Below are positions 35,330 through 43,736 of a stretch of DNA of 64,000 bases, one piece after another. Position 1 is the stretch's first letter. Every line of letters starts with the position of its first letter. The DNA comes from JBDHWG01 sp046328525 (GTDB taxonomy: Bacteria; Chloroflexota; Anaerolineae; Epilineales; JAHCIE01), in NCBI GenBank assembly GCA_046328525.1, contig JAXLWK010000006.1:248001-312000 (forward strand). Direction: 5' to 3'. Under the pieces are notes generated by a model, which was not told the DNA's origin, ran no database searches, and worked only from the letters and a program-made list of their open reading frames with translations. Position numbers and translations under genes: made by a program.

Positions 35330-37726
35330 CTATGGCACGATTGTCAGTCCCGGCGCCGTGATCCGCCCCTGGTCCGGCTCCGCGCCGACCCCCGCTGTTG
35401 GAAGCCGCTTGCCGTCTGCGGCGTACATGCCCACTTCCAGGCTGTACTCGCCGGGTGGGATGTCGTCGGGCAGAACGAGCGGATGTCGGTCGCGCACCAC
35501 CGTCCGCCCATCCCACCACGACGTCGGGTAGGCGCCGCCTGCCGGTGGGCCATCGTGGCCGGCCCAGACCGGGCCGCCGCTCGCCGGATTGAAGGCTGCA
35601 CCGAGCAGGTGGACGAAGGCGGTGTAGTCGGCCGCCACAGGCGCGTCAGCCGCCCAGTAGAGGTCCACGTAGACGGTCTCGCCGGCGCGGGCCTGGCTGA
35701 TCTCGCGGCCGTTGGCGCCGACCAGGCGGAGACCTTGCAGCCGAGTATTGTCGCCGACACGCGACTCGCCGCGCAGCGGGGGCAGGCCGGGGGTCTGGCT
35801 GCCGCTAATGCGGAGCTGGCCGAACGCGGCGCGCTCGTCGCCCTGGTCTACGGCGACCACATACTGCGTCGGCTGCATGAACGGGAGCACGGGTAGCTCG
35901 ACCTGGACGCGCGCCGGACCGGCCGGCAGCTGCACCGGGCGCGCCACCCACGGAGCGCAGCGCGGGTCCTGGGGCGCGCAGGCGCTGCGCGTTGGGACAA
36001 GGCCGACCCGCACATCGGCGGCCGGACCGTCCCAGTAGAGGCCGACGCGCACCGTGTCGCCGGGGCGATACTCCCGCGCCGGGAAGTCGTAGCCTGTGAT
36101 GCGCCCATCGCCCAGGCGGAGGTCGAGGGGTTGCGTCGGCGGCTGGCTCAGGGGCGGCGTCGCGCCGTCGGCTGTGAACAGCGTCAGGCTGTTGTGGTCG
36201 AAGCCGTAGCTCAAGGCGGGCTTGTAGTGCTGATGCAGCCAGGTGTCGGCCAGGCCGTTCGGGTCCTGGAGCGGGCCGTTGACCGAGGCGAGCCACACGC
36301 GGTCGTGGCCGCGCGTCGCCGCCCGCATCTCGCGCTCGACGTTGTCGGCGGTCAGGGAGAGGGCGTTCTGGGGAACCTGTTCCACGGGCGGGCGAGCGTC
36401 CATGCCGCGCTCGTAGTAGTAGAGGAACACAGGGTAGCGGTTGCCGGACACGAGCACGATGGCGTCGTCCGGCTGCGCGTAGGCGCGCAACACCTGGATC
36501 ATGCCCTGCAGGTCGTCGTGCAGGTAGCGCGGGGCATAGTACTGCGGCAGCGTCCAATATATCGCGGCGACGACGGCGATGGCCGCGATCCAGCCGGCCG
36601 CGCGCCGCCACTGCCACAGCGCCCACAGGCTCCACGCGAAGAGGACGTAGACCGGCGGGGCGAACGGTAGAAAGTAGCGCGCCTCGACGCGCGGGTTGTA
36701 GAACAGGCCGCGCGGGAGCGCCAGGAGGAAGATGACCAGGCACGGCAGGGCCAGGACGAGCAGCAGCAGGGCGACGCCGGGCCGGGCGGCGGGCCGACGC
36801 AGCAGCAGGACGACGCCGACGGCAAAGATGAGCGACAGGAGGAGCGCCGGCAGCAGGACGCGATCAATGTCGGTGGAGATGCCCAGGGTGAGTAGGGTTG
36901 CCTGGAGCTGGGCGACAAAGGCGAAGTTGATCGGCTCGGCCACGGACCAGCTGCTCATCTTGCCCACGGCGTAGACCAGCCACGGGACGAACAGCACCAG
37001 CACGAGCGCCTGGGCGACGACCCACGCGACGAGGCGGCGGCCCACCCAGGTTTCCCTACGGCGCCAGGCGGCGATCAGCGCGCCCAGCACCCAGAGGTTG
37101 GCGGCGAGTAGCATGACCACCGACAGGTAGATGGTGTACAGGCCGCCCGTGGCGGCGAGGATGTAGCCGAGCCAGGCGCGTCGGCTGCCCGACGCCCACC
37201 AGCGCAGCATGGCATACAGCGCCAGGGTCAGCAGCAGCCCGGCCAGGGCATACATGCGCATCTCTTGCGACCACCAGATGTGGAAGCGCGCCGTCGCCAG
37301 GAGGAGGCCGGCGAGGACGCCGACGGACGGGCCGCCGATGATGCGGCCGAGCACGATGACGGCGGCGATGGTGAGCGTGCCGACGACGACGGTGAGGAAG
37401 CGGAAGGCAAACTCGCTCTCGCCCATCATGCGCACCCACGGCCACAGCGCCCAGAAGTAGAGCGGCGGATGAACGTCGCCGGCGGTCCAGCGCGTCGTCG
37501 CCAGGAAACCCTGGCGCACGGCCCACGTCGCCAGCCCCTCGTCCCACCAGATGTTGGCGTCCCCCAGGCGGACCACGCGCAGCGCGAAGCCGAGTAGCAG
37601 CGCCGCCAGCGTCAGCCAGCGGTTCCAGCTCCCCAGGCGCGGCTGGAACCGGAAGCGCCGCGTCGCGGTCGGCGCGGGCAGCGTGTCGGTCGGGCGGGGC
37701 GGCGCGGAGGAGGCGGGCGCGTGCAT
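35330..37726 (-). CDS. GT39-like membrane glycosyltransferase with large extracellular C-terminal domain
   Basis: 798 residues. N-terminal membrane part (about 35-400) with many helices and the dolichyl-phosphate-mannosyltransferase/ArnT-type signature WWDEGL (Asp62-Glu63) and HPPLYFW. The C-terminal half (about 470-798) is soluble beta-rich sequence on the outer side. Such enzymes (GT-C fold) use polyprenyl-phosphate sugars to glycosylate lipids or proteins outside the membrane. The start codon directly abuts the stop of the exonuclease-WYL gene. Three GT39-like genes occur in this block. Confidence 0.85.
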   Translation of the reverse strand: MHAPASSAPPRPTDTLPAPTATRRFRFQPRLGSWNRWLTLAALLLGFALRVVRLGDANIWWDEGLATWAVRQGFLATTRWTAGDVHPPLYFWALWPWVRMMGESEFAFRFLTVVVGTLTIAAVIVLGRIIGGPSVGVLAGLLLATARFHIWWSQEMRMYALAGLLLTLALYAMLRWWASGSRRAWLGYILAATGGLYTIYLSVVMLLAANLWVLGALIAAWRRRETWVGRRLVAWVVAQALVLVLFVPWLVYAVGKMSSWSVAEPINFAFVAQLQATLLTLGISTDIDRVLLPALLLSLIFAVGVVLLLRRPAARPGVALLLLVLALPCLVIFLLALPRGLFYNPRVEARYFLPFAPPVYVLFAWSLWALWQWRRAAGWIAAIAVVAAIYWTLPQYYAPRYLHDDLQGMIQVLRAYAQPDDAIVLVSGNRYPVFLYYYERGMDARPPVEQVPQNALSLTADNVEREMRAATRGHDRVWLASVNGPLQDPNGLADTWLHQHYKPALSYGFDHNSLTLFTADGATPPLSQPPTQPLDLRLGDGRITGYDFPAREYRPGDTVRVGLYWDGPAADVRVGLVPTRSACAPQDPRCAPWVARPVQLPAGPARVQVELPVLPFMQPTQYVVAVDQGDERAAFGQLRISGSQTPGLPPLRGESRVGDNTRLQGLRLVGANGREISQARAGETVYVDLYWAADAPVAADYTAFVHLLGAAFNPASGGPVWAGHDGPPAGGAYPTSWWDGRTVVRDRHPLVLPDDIPPGEYSLEVGMYAADGKRLPTAGVGAEPDQGRITAPGLTIVP

Positions 37727-38566
37727 CTAGCGTACCGTGTCCTCGCCGTCGAACGACATCGTCAGGATGCGATCAACGCGGAAGGTGCGCCGTTCCTGGC
37801 GCAGATGGCAGTAGGCCGAGAGGTAGACCGTCTGGCCCTTGACGTGGACACTAAACGGCTCGACGAGCCGGTCGGTCACGCCGGCCGACGACTCGTAGAC
37901 CAGGCGCACGCAGCGGCGCTCGCGGATCGCCTGGACCAGCGGCGTCGGCACCGGGGCGACGTCGAGGGGCAGGCCGGCGATGCTGGGGTCGAGGTCGGCC
38001 AGGTACGTTGCCCTGGTATCGTGGATGATGCGCTTGAGCAGCGCCCGCGTCGTCTGGACGTCGGCCAGGGCGCGGTGCGCGCCGCGGATCTCGATGCCGA
38101 GCCGCGCCGCCAGATTGCCGAGGCTATAGCTGGGCAGGCGGTAGCGCGAGCGCGCCAGCTCCAGGGTGTCCACGCACATGTTGCCGAGCGGGTGATAGCC
38201 GGCCGCCATCAACTCGGCGTCCAGGAAGCGCAGGTCGAAGGGGGCGTTGTGGGCGACGAAGACCGCGCCGTCGAGCAGGGCTGCGACGCGCGGCGCCAGC
38301 GCCTCGAAGAGCGGCTGGCCGCGCACGTCGGCGTTGGTCAGCCCATTCACGGCCGCGGCAGCGGGTGAGATCGGGCAGCCTGGGTCCACCAGGCTCACGA
38401 CGCGCTCGATCTCTTGCTCGCCGACGGTGCGAACGACGGCGATCTCGCACACTTTGTCGCCGAGGGCGGGACGCAGCCCCGTCGTTTCGACATCCACGAA
38501 CGCGAACACGGTTTCGCTCAACAGCCGATTACACATGTCTGCCGCCCCATACCCGCCACGCCGCAT
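37727..38566 (-). CDS. DnaQ-like 3'-5' exonuclease fused to WYL domain
   Basis: 279 residues. The exonuclease domain (about 20-185) has a full DEDDh set: Asp25/Glu27 (FVDVETTG), Asp111 (HNAPFD), His164 and Asp169 (HRALAD). Residues about 208-272 resemble a WYL domain (VRLVYES, VKGQTVYLSAYC, FRVDRI), a module that binds nucleic acid or nucleotides in regulators. DnaQ-type exonucleases proofread or trim DNA or RNA. The ATG at 38566 has taggag upstream; it overlaps the glycosidase gene stop by 38 nt. A second ATG (38536) is less well placed. Confidence 0.82.
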   Translation of the reverse strand: MRRGGYGAADMCNRLLSETVFAFVDVETTGLRPALGDKVCEIAVVRTVGEQEIERVVSLVDPGCPISPAAAAVNGLTNADVRGQPLFEALAPRVAALLDGAVFVAHNAPFDLRFLDAELMAAGYHPLGNMCVDTLELARSRYRLPSYSLGNLAARLGIEIRGAHRALADVQTTRALLKRIIHDTRATYLADLDPSIAGLPLDVAPVPTPLVQAIRERRCVRLVYESSAGVTDRLVEPFSVHVKGQTVYLSAYCHLRQERRTFRVDRILTMSFDGEDTVR

Positions 38567-40271
38567 AGCTCACTCCTACGGCCGCGAACAGAACTGACAG
38601 GCCGAGCAGACCCATCCGCAGCCAGACTTCGCCGTTGCGCTCCACGCCCACACCCTCGACCACCGCCGCGCCGCCGACACCCCGCAGCATGACCGTGTGC
38701 TGGCCCGGCAGGGGCTGCTCGGCCAGGACGATCTCGCGCCGCGCCTCGGCCGGCGCGCGCAGGTCTACGCGCCGCGCTGGGCCGCCGTCCACGCTGATCT
38801 CCAGGCTGCCCATGGTCGGCCCCTCGCGGGTGACGAGCGTCGCCGCCGTTCCCGCATACGGAAAGGAGACCGTTGCACCGTCGGACCCTTGCATCCAGCT
38901 TCCCAGGAGCGCGTCCTGTGTCGCCACTTGCCGCCACGCGCCGTCCCAGCGGAAGGCCGGGGCGGTGACGTGCTGGAAGCCGCTGTGGAGCACGGGCGGC
39001 GCGGTTGCAGCGGCGGCGAGGGCCGTGTACGAGGGTTGCGGCGTCCAGTCCGGGTTCACCAGGCGGAAGTAGCCCTCCGGCCGATTGAACCACTCGTCGT
39101 TGGGGCGGCGGAAGAACCACAGCATCGCCGCGCCCACCCAGGGGTAGTCGTCCTCGATGCGGCGGTAAGCATCCACCACGTAGCGCGCCTGCTGCTCCTC
39201 ACTGACGCGCCCGAACGGGGCGGCCAGGCTCTCCGGCACCGCGCTCCAGCCCATCTCCATGATCCAGGCCGGCTTGTCGCCCGCTCCGTTGCGCACCAGC
39301 ATGTCGCGCAGGAGCTGCGGCCGCGCGAAGTTGGTGCGGTGCCAGACGACGCGGTGGTCGTCGGGGCTGCTGCCCAGGCCATAGGCGATGATGCCGAGGA
39401 TGTCGAAGTTCTTGGCCGCGCCCGCCTGGAGCATCCGCTCCAGGTAGGCCAGGTCGTACATGGCCCTGTCGTTGTGGTCGAGGGTGGGCGCGAGGGGGGC
39501 GCTGATGATGGCGACGCTCGGGTCCACGGCGCGGATGCGACGGGCGGCGACGTCGAGCAGCCGGGCATAGCCTTCGGGGTCGGGCGCGTCCAGCCCCCAC
39601 TCAGGGTAGATGTTCGGCTCGTTCCAGACCTGGACGTAGTGCAGCCGGCCCTTGTAGCGGCGAACGACGGCCTCGACGAAGTCGCCGAAGTCCTCGTAGT
39701 TATCGGGCGGCCCGAACGTCTCGTCGGCGGCGCGGTCGGCGCGGCTCCACGTGGGCGGTGTGTCGAGCCGGGCGACGACGGTGATGCCGCGCGCCTCGGC
39801 CATGTCCATGATGGTGTCGTACTTGGCCCAGGCGGAGCGCGGCGGCGCGTTGCGGCGATCTTCGAAGTCGCCCTTGCCGTGGATCTCGATGTCGGCCCAC
39901 GGGAACTGCTGCCGAATGGTGGTGATACCGGCGGCCTTGAGGGTGTCCAGGCTGCGGGCGACCGCGGCCGGGTCGGCCTCCTGTTCCAGGAAGACGCTGA
40001 CGCCATACGGGCTGCGGCTGGTGTAGGGCAGGGGGCGGTCGGCGTCCAGCTGGAGCGGGCGCTCCTGGAGCCAGATTTGCGCGAGGGCGACGATGCCACG
40101 CATCTGGGCCGCCGGCTCCTCCTCGCCGGTCCAGCGGACGAGCTGCGAGACGGTGGGCCACGCGAGAAAGACGATGATCGCCGCGCCGATCACAAGCGCG
40201 GCCAGCAGCACAAGCGCACGGGTCAAGCAACCCGTGAACCGTTCCCGACCGACTCGGTTACTCGTAGACAT
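38529..40271 (-). CDS. Membrane-anchored clan-A glycoside hydrolase (GH39/GH5-like)
   Basis: 580 residues from the ATG at 40271; an upstream in-frame TTG (40295) is possible. One N-terminal membrane helix (about 17-38), then a TIM-barrel with the acid/base motif WNEPN (Glu218) and the second catalytic-type Glu in IMEMGW (Glu339), both at the expected strand ends. The C-terminal part (about 430-555) is beta-rich and ends in a second hydrophobic helix. It is expected to act outside the membrane on a glycan, perhaps the one built by neighbouring glycosyltransferases. The exact GH family is uncertain. Confidence 0.8.
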   Translation of the reverse strand: MSTSNRVGRERFTGCLTRALVLLAALVIGAAIIVFLAWPTVSQLVRWTGEEEPAAQMRGIVALAQIWLQERPLQLDADRPLPYTSRSPYGVSVFLEQEADPAAVARSLDTLKAAGITTIRQQFPWADIEIHGKGDFEDRRNAPPRSAWAKYDTIMDMAEARGITVVARLDTPPTWSRADRAADETFGPPDNYEDFGDFVEAVVRRYKGRLHYVQVWNEPNIYPEWGLDAPDPEGYARLLDVAARRIRAVDPSVAIISAPLAPTLDHNDRAMYDLAYLERMLQAGAAKNFDILGIIAYGLGSSPDDHRVVWHRTNFARPQLLRDMLVRNGAGDKPAWIMEMGWSAVPESLAAPFGRVSEEQQARYVVDAYRRIEDDYPWVGAAMLWFFRRPNDEWFNRPEGYFRLVNPDWTPQPSYTALAAAATAPPVLHSGFQHVTAPAFRWDGAWRQVATQDALLGSWMQGSDGATVSFPYAGTAATLVTREGPTMGSLEISVDGGPARRVDLRAPAEARREIVLAEQPLPGQHTVMLRGVGGAAVVEGVGVERNGEVWLRMGLLGLSVLFAAVGVSYAAWRVWGGRHV

Positions 40272-40350
40272 CTTTCCGATGGGCCACTCTGACAATCTCG
40301 ATAACGAGCGCCGTTTCCTCGACGTTGTAGACCACTCGGTACACGTTCAT
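40258..40350 (-). pseudogene. C-terminal remnant of a RelE/ParE-type toxin gene
   Basis: The minus strand encodes 30 residues with the RelE/ParE tail pattern (YRVVYNVEETALVIEIVRV, then HRKDVYE) and a stop at 40258-40260. The normal toxin is about 85-95 residues, so the N-terminal two-thirds are missing; no antitoxin is seen. It overlaps the 5' end of the glycosidase gene in another frame. A TATACT box lies just upstream (40362-40367), possibly left from the old promoter. Confidence 0.7.
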
Positions 40351-40407
40351 CCAATGGCATTAGTATAGCACACTTGCGCTGTTGTGGAGATTCTGAGAGC
40401 TTTGGGC

Positions 40408-41964
40408 CTATGGGGATTCTCGGCGGTATACGCGCAGGGAGATGATTCCGTCAGCGTCAACCTCGACGGGGGCGCCGAAAGAGCGCGCCAGGGCTGCCTG
40501 CAAATCGTGGAGCCGGGCGCCTTTTTGTTGCGTGACGATGTCATCACGAGCGAGGAGGAACACAGCGCTCGCGCCGGGCGCTGCGGCAACCTGCGCCAGC
40601 CGCCTCTCTAGCTCCGGTTCCGTGGTCGGTTGATCGAAGTCATAGGCCAATGACACGATGTTCTCCTGGGGGAGTTCAGGCGCACCGTACAGAGCGGGGC
40701 CTTCGATGTAGGATGGATAGATGACGAGCAAGCTGTTCGCTTGCCACTCGCTCTCGACACGGCGCATGTATGGGCTGTACGGCTCCACGGGGCGCCACCC
40801 GGCATAGACCGCCCAGGTCAGCCCGGTGACGAGACATACGCCGACGATGCCCGCGAGCGCGGTGCGCCGGATTTCGGGAAGCTGAATGGTGCTTGTCTGA
40901 ACCGCCACGAAGGCAACCAGGGGGATCAGGCTTGGCAGCAGCGTTCGAGACCAGAAGATGTGCCGTCCCAATAGCGTGATGAGTGTGACCATGCCGACGT
41001 AGGTCGCCGCCGAGAGGGCCAGGGGAACCGTCTTTCGCCACTGCCCGAACGGCAGCCCGACGAGAACCAGCACCAACAACATCTTGAGGACGAAGTCAAT
41101 CACGGGCGCGGTCTGTGGGGCCACGAGCTGAGCCTGGCGAACCAACGCAAAATAGGTGTCCGTATCGAACAGGCCGCGGGTGACGTCGAGCACGAGGTCG
41201 AGCGAGAGCGGCGGCATCCACCAGCTGTCGAAAGTGCGCTGGCTGAAAACAAAGTAGTGGTAAAGGAAGACGGCAGCCGGGATGAGGATGGCGGCGCCCA
41301 GCCATGCCCGTCTGACCCGCCGCCGGTCGAGGCCACTCGCAAGCATGTAGACCAGGGCCATGATCACCACACCCGGCCCCACAAGCTGGCTCATGACGGC
41401 CAGGACGAACGCGCAGGTCAGCCCCAGGTAGTGGCCGAGGCGCGCCGGCTCGGCGACAATCGCCATGGCGAAGTAAAAGGCCAGGGCCGTGGCGAGCAGC
41501 AGGATCGGATATGAGCGCAATTCCTGGGAAAAGCGGAGTAGGATGGGGGCGGTTGCGCCGATCAGACCGGCGAGGATGCCCGCTGTCAGCGAATAGCGAC
41601 GCACCCAGACCATGAGCGTGAACAGCGTCAGGACGCCGAATACCACGGACAGGAGGCGCGCTGCCGGTTCGGAGTCGGCTGCCGACAGCACCAGGCGCAG
41701 GAGAACGTAATAGAGCGGCGGATGATCGTCCAATCGAATGGCGGCCAGGAACGGCTCATGCCGCGCCAGCATGAGCGACGTGTATTCGTCCAGCCAGATG
41801 CCCTTGTGCAGCCCGATGAGGCGCAGCGCGGCCCCGAGGCCAAAGATCACCCAGAACAACGCCGAGAGAGGTGCTGTGATGATGGGGTGCGGCGCGGACC
41901 GCGCGGCTCCCGGTGTGGCTGTTTCCCTCATGCTCCTGTTGCCTTGTGCTGGCGCATCACACAT
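40408..41964 (-). CDS. GT39-like membrane glycosyltransferase
   Basis: 518 residues, about ten to twelve hydrophobic segments. It shows the GT-C marker in the first outer loop (IWLDEYTS) and DDHPPLYYVLL, then SQELRSYP. The soluble tail is shorter than in the 798-residue paralogue. An ATG at 41931 is an alternative start. Expected to use a lipid-phosphate sugar at the outer membrane face. Its gene neighbours are a RelE remnant and another GT39-like gene. Confidence 0.82.
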   Translation of the reverse strand: MCDAPAQGNRSMRETATPGAARSAPHPIITAPLSALFWVIFGLGAALRLIGLHKGIWLDEYTSLMLARHEPFLAAIRLDDHPPLYYVLLRLVLSAADSEPAARLLSVVFGVLTLFTLMVWVRRYSLTAGILAGLIGATAPILLRFSQELRSYPILLLATALAFYFAMAIVAEPARLGHYLGLTCAFVLAVMSQLVGPGVVIMALVYMLASGLDRRRVRRAWLGAAILIPAAVFLYHYFVFSQRTFDSWWMPPLSLDLVLDVTRGLFDTDTYFALVRQAQLVAPQTAPVIDFVLKMLLVLVLVGLPFGQWRKTVPLALSAATYVGMVTLITLLGRHIFWSRTLLPSLIPLVAFVAVQTSTIQLPEIRRTALAGIVGVCLVTGLTWAVYAGWRPVEPYSPYMRRVESEWQANSLLVIYPSYIEGPALYGAPELPQENIVSLAYDFDQPTTEPELERRLAQVAAAPGASAVFLLARDDIVTQQKGARLHDLQAALARSFGAPVEVDADGIISLRVYRRESP

Positions 41965-42110
41965 TCCCGAGAGCGGCTTGTCTTCAGCCGAAGACAGCCT
42001 GGCGGGGAGTGGGATGGCCGTGACGAGTTGTCCGAGCGTTGTGGAGAACGGCGGGCGTGAGGGAGTCCGCCTACCATGATAGACGCAGAAATCGGGCGGG
42101 AGATACTCAA

Positions 42111-43736
42111 TTAGTGAGAAGTTGACGGGCTTACCGAATTGTCCGTTCCGGAGGGAAGCGAAGGAAGGTCGAACAGGAGGGCGGCGGCCCCCGGCGCGGC
42201 GATGCGCTCCGCCAGGTGAGCGCCGCGACGCGTGAGCGCGTGGGCAAGCCCCTCCTCTTCATCCGGCTGCGCATGGCTTACGATGACCCACAGCCGCGGC
42301 CTGTCGCCTGCCGCGGCGAGGGCGCGGTCGGCCTGAACGCCGACCCGTCCGGCGAACCACCCCATGTGCAGGTAGGCGTCGGTGGGGAGCAACCCAAGCT
42401 CCTGGTAGTGAGCCGCGGCGGCCGTCGCGCCGTAGCTGATATATGTCGCGTCGGTGGCGAGCCGGTCGTGGGCGACAGCCTCCAGCACAGGCCGCATCTC
42501 CTCCTGGGGCAGAGTCGCGCGCCACGGCACGTCGAGACCCAGCGTCGGCCAGCCGCTGATGAGAACGACGATGAGGGCGGCGGCGGCCAGGCCGCGCAGA
42601 GGGACCGGGCGCAGCGAAAGGAGGCCCGCGGCCAGCACGGCATACACGGCCGGCGCGACGAATAGGAGATGGCGCTGACTGAAGGGGTAGACGCCGAACC
42701 CGCTGGCGACGTAGGCCAGGCTCATGGGCACGAGCCAGCCGAAGATGGCCCAGGCGGGCCGCCGCCACGCGCCGAGGGCGAATAGGGCCGTGAGCAGGAG
42801 CGCCAGCCAGGGCGGGACCTGGGCGTAGGGGAACAGCGGCCCGACGATACCCTCCGCCACCAGCCCCGCCCCGTAGATCGGCCAGCCCGCCCAATCGCCG
42901 AGGACGGCGTAGCTGCCCGCCCACGCGGCTACGCTGCCGGCGCTGCGCTCGGCGGCGATGGGCAGGAGGGGCAGCACGGCGGCGCCGACGACGGCCAGGC
43001 CGACGCCAATCGCCGGCGGCCTCGGATGCGCGCGCGGGCGCAGGGCCTTGAGATACCGGCGTAGGGCGACCGTCGCTAGCCAGGCGGCCAGGCCGGCGAA
43101 CAGGAAGGCCAGGCCGTAATAGGTGTAGGCGCTCACGACGGCGAGGACGGTCAGCGCCGGCCACGCCCACCGCTCGCCCCGCGCCGCTCGCTGGGCCGCG
43201 ACGAAGAGCAGGGCGCTGAGCAGGGCGACCAGGGCGTAGACGTTGGCCTGCTGGGCGTGGTAGACTTGGGTCGGGGCGACGGCAAAGATCAGCGCGGCCA
43301 GCCATCCCTCACCCCCTAGCCCCCGCTCCCATAAGGGGAGAGGGGGGAACAGGACGTGCGTCTTGCTCCCCCTCTCCCGCCACTGGGAGAGAGGGACGGG
43401 GGGTGAGGGAGTCGTCAGGCGCGACATGACCGCTACGGCCAGGACGCCGAAAACCACCGAGGAGAAACGGACGAAGGCATCCGCGATGCCCATCGCCGTC
43501 CAGGCGTGGAGTAGCACGGGGTAGAGCGGCGGCGCGAGGTCGGTTTTGACCCGACCCACGACCGCCGTCCACCAGTCGGCGTGGGCGCGCGCGAGCATCA
43601 TCGCCTCATCCAGCCACAGGCTCGGCCCGCCCAGGTTCCACACGCGCGCCGCGAAAGCGAGGAGGACGATGACAACGCTCGTAGAGACGCGCCATGCTGT
43701 GCCAGAGACGCGCCATGGCGCGTCTCTACGGGGCAT
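42111..43736 (-). CDS. GT39-like membrane glycosyltransferase with repeat-encoded segments
   Basis: 541 residues with the LWLDEAM (Asp43-Glu44) and LAPPLYPVLL motifs of the family and many membrane helices. Residues about 4-18 (RRDAPWRVSGTAWRV) are encoded by family D palindromic repeat DNA, directly after a start codon with a good ggagg site. Residues about 109-145 are encoded by a second repeat (43306-43409) that falls in a loop between helices and keeps frame. The family's usual N-terminus begins at about residue 20. The protein is probably still functional, since the rest is intact. Confidence 0.82.
   Translation of the reverse strand: MPRRDAPWRVSGTAWRVSTSVVIVLLAFAARVWNLGGPSLWLDEAMMLARAHADWWTAVVGRVKTDLAPPLYPVLLHAWTAMGIADAFVRFSSVVFGVLAVAVMSRLTTPSPPVPLSQWRERGSKTHVLFPPLPLWERGLGGEGWLAALIFAVAPTQVYHAQQANVYALVALLSALLFVAAQRAARGERWAWPALTVLAVVSAYTYYGLAFLFAGLAAWLATVALRRYLKALRPRAHPRPPAIGVGLAVVGAAVLPLLPIAAERSAGSVAAWAGSYAVLGDWAGWPIYGAGLVAEGIVGPLFPYAQVPPWLALLLTALFALGAWRRPAWAIFGWLVPMSLAYVASGFGVYPFSQRHLLFVAPAVYAVLAAGLLSLRPVPLRGLAAAALIVVLISGWPTLGLDVPWRATLPQEEMRPVLEAVAHDRLATDATYISYGATAAAAHYQELGLLPTDAYLHMGWFAGRVGVQADRALAAAGDRPRLWVIVSHAQPDEEEGLAHALTRRGAHLAERIAAPGAAALLFDLPSLPSGTDNSVSPSTSH
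43306..43409. repeat. Family H repeat lying in frame within a GT39-like gene
   Basis: Perfect 11-nt end arms (ccctcaccccc 43306-43316; gggggtgaggg 43399-43409) with internal hairpin blocks (ccgctccc...ggggagagg). It encodes PVPLSQWRERG...PLPLWERG, which is out of character for the protein. Confidence 0.75.
43681..43729. repeat. Family D palindromic repeat at a gene boundary
   Basis: A half unit (43681-43694) is followed by a perfect 24-nt palindrome (43704-43727). It carries the stop codon of the GT9 gene and the first codons of the GT39-like gene. It matches 9983-10014. Confidence 0.8.

Noticed and set aside
41965..42110. Promoter TTGAGT...TATCAT upstream of a GT39-like gene
   Set aside because: The spacer would be 23 nt, too long for a sigma-70 promoter.
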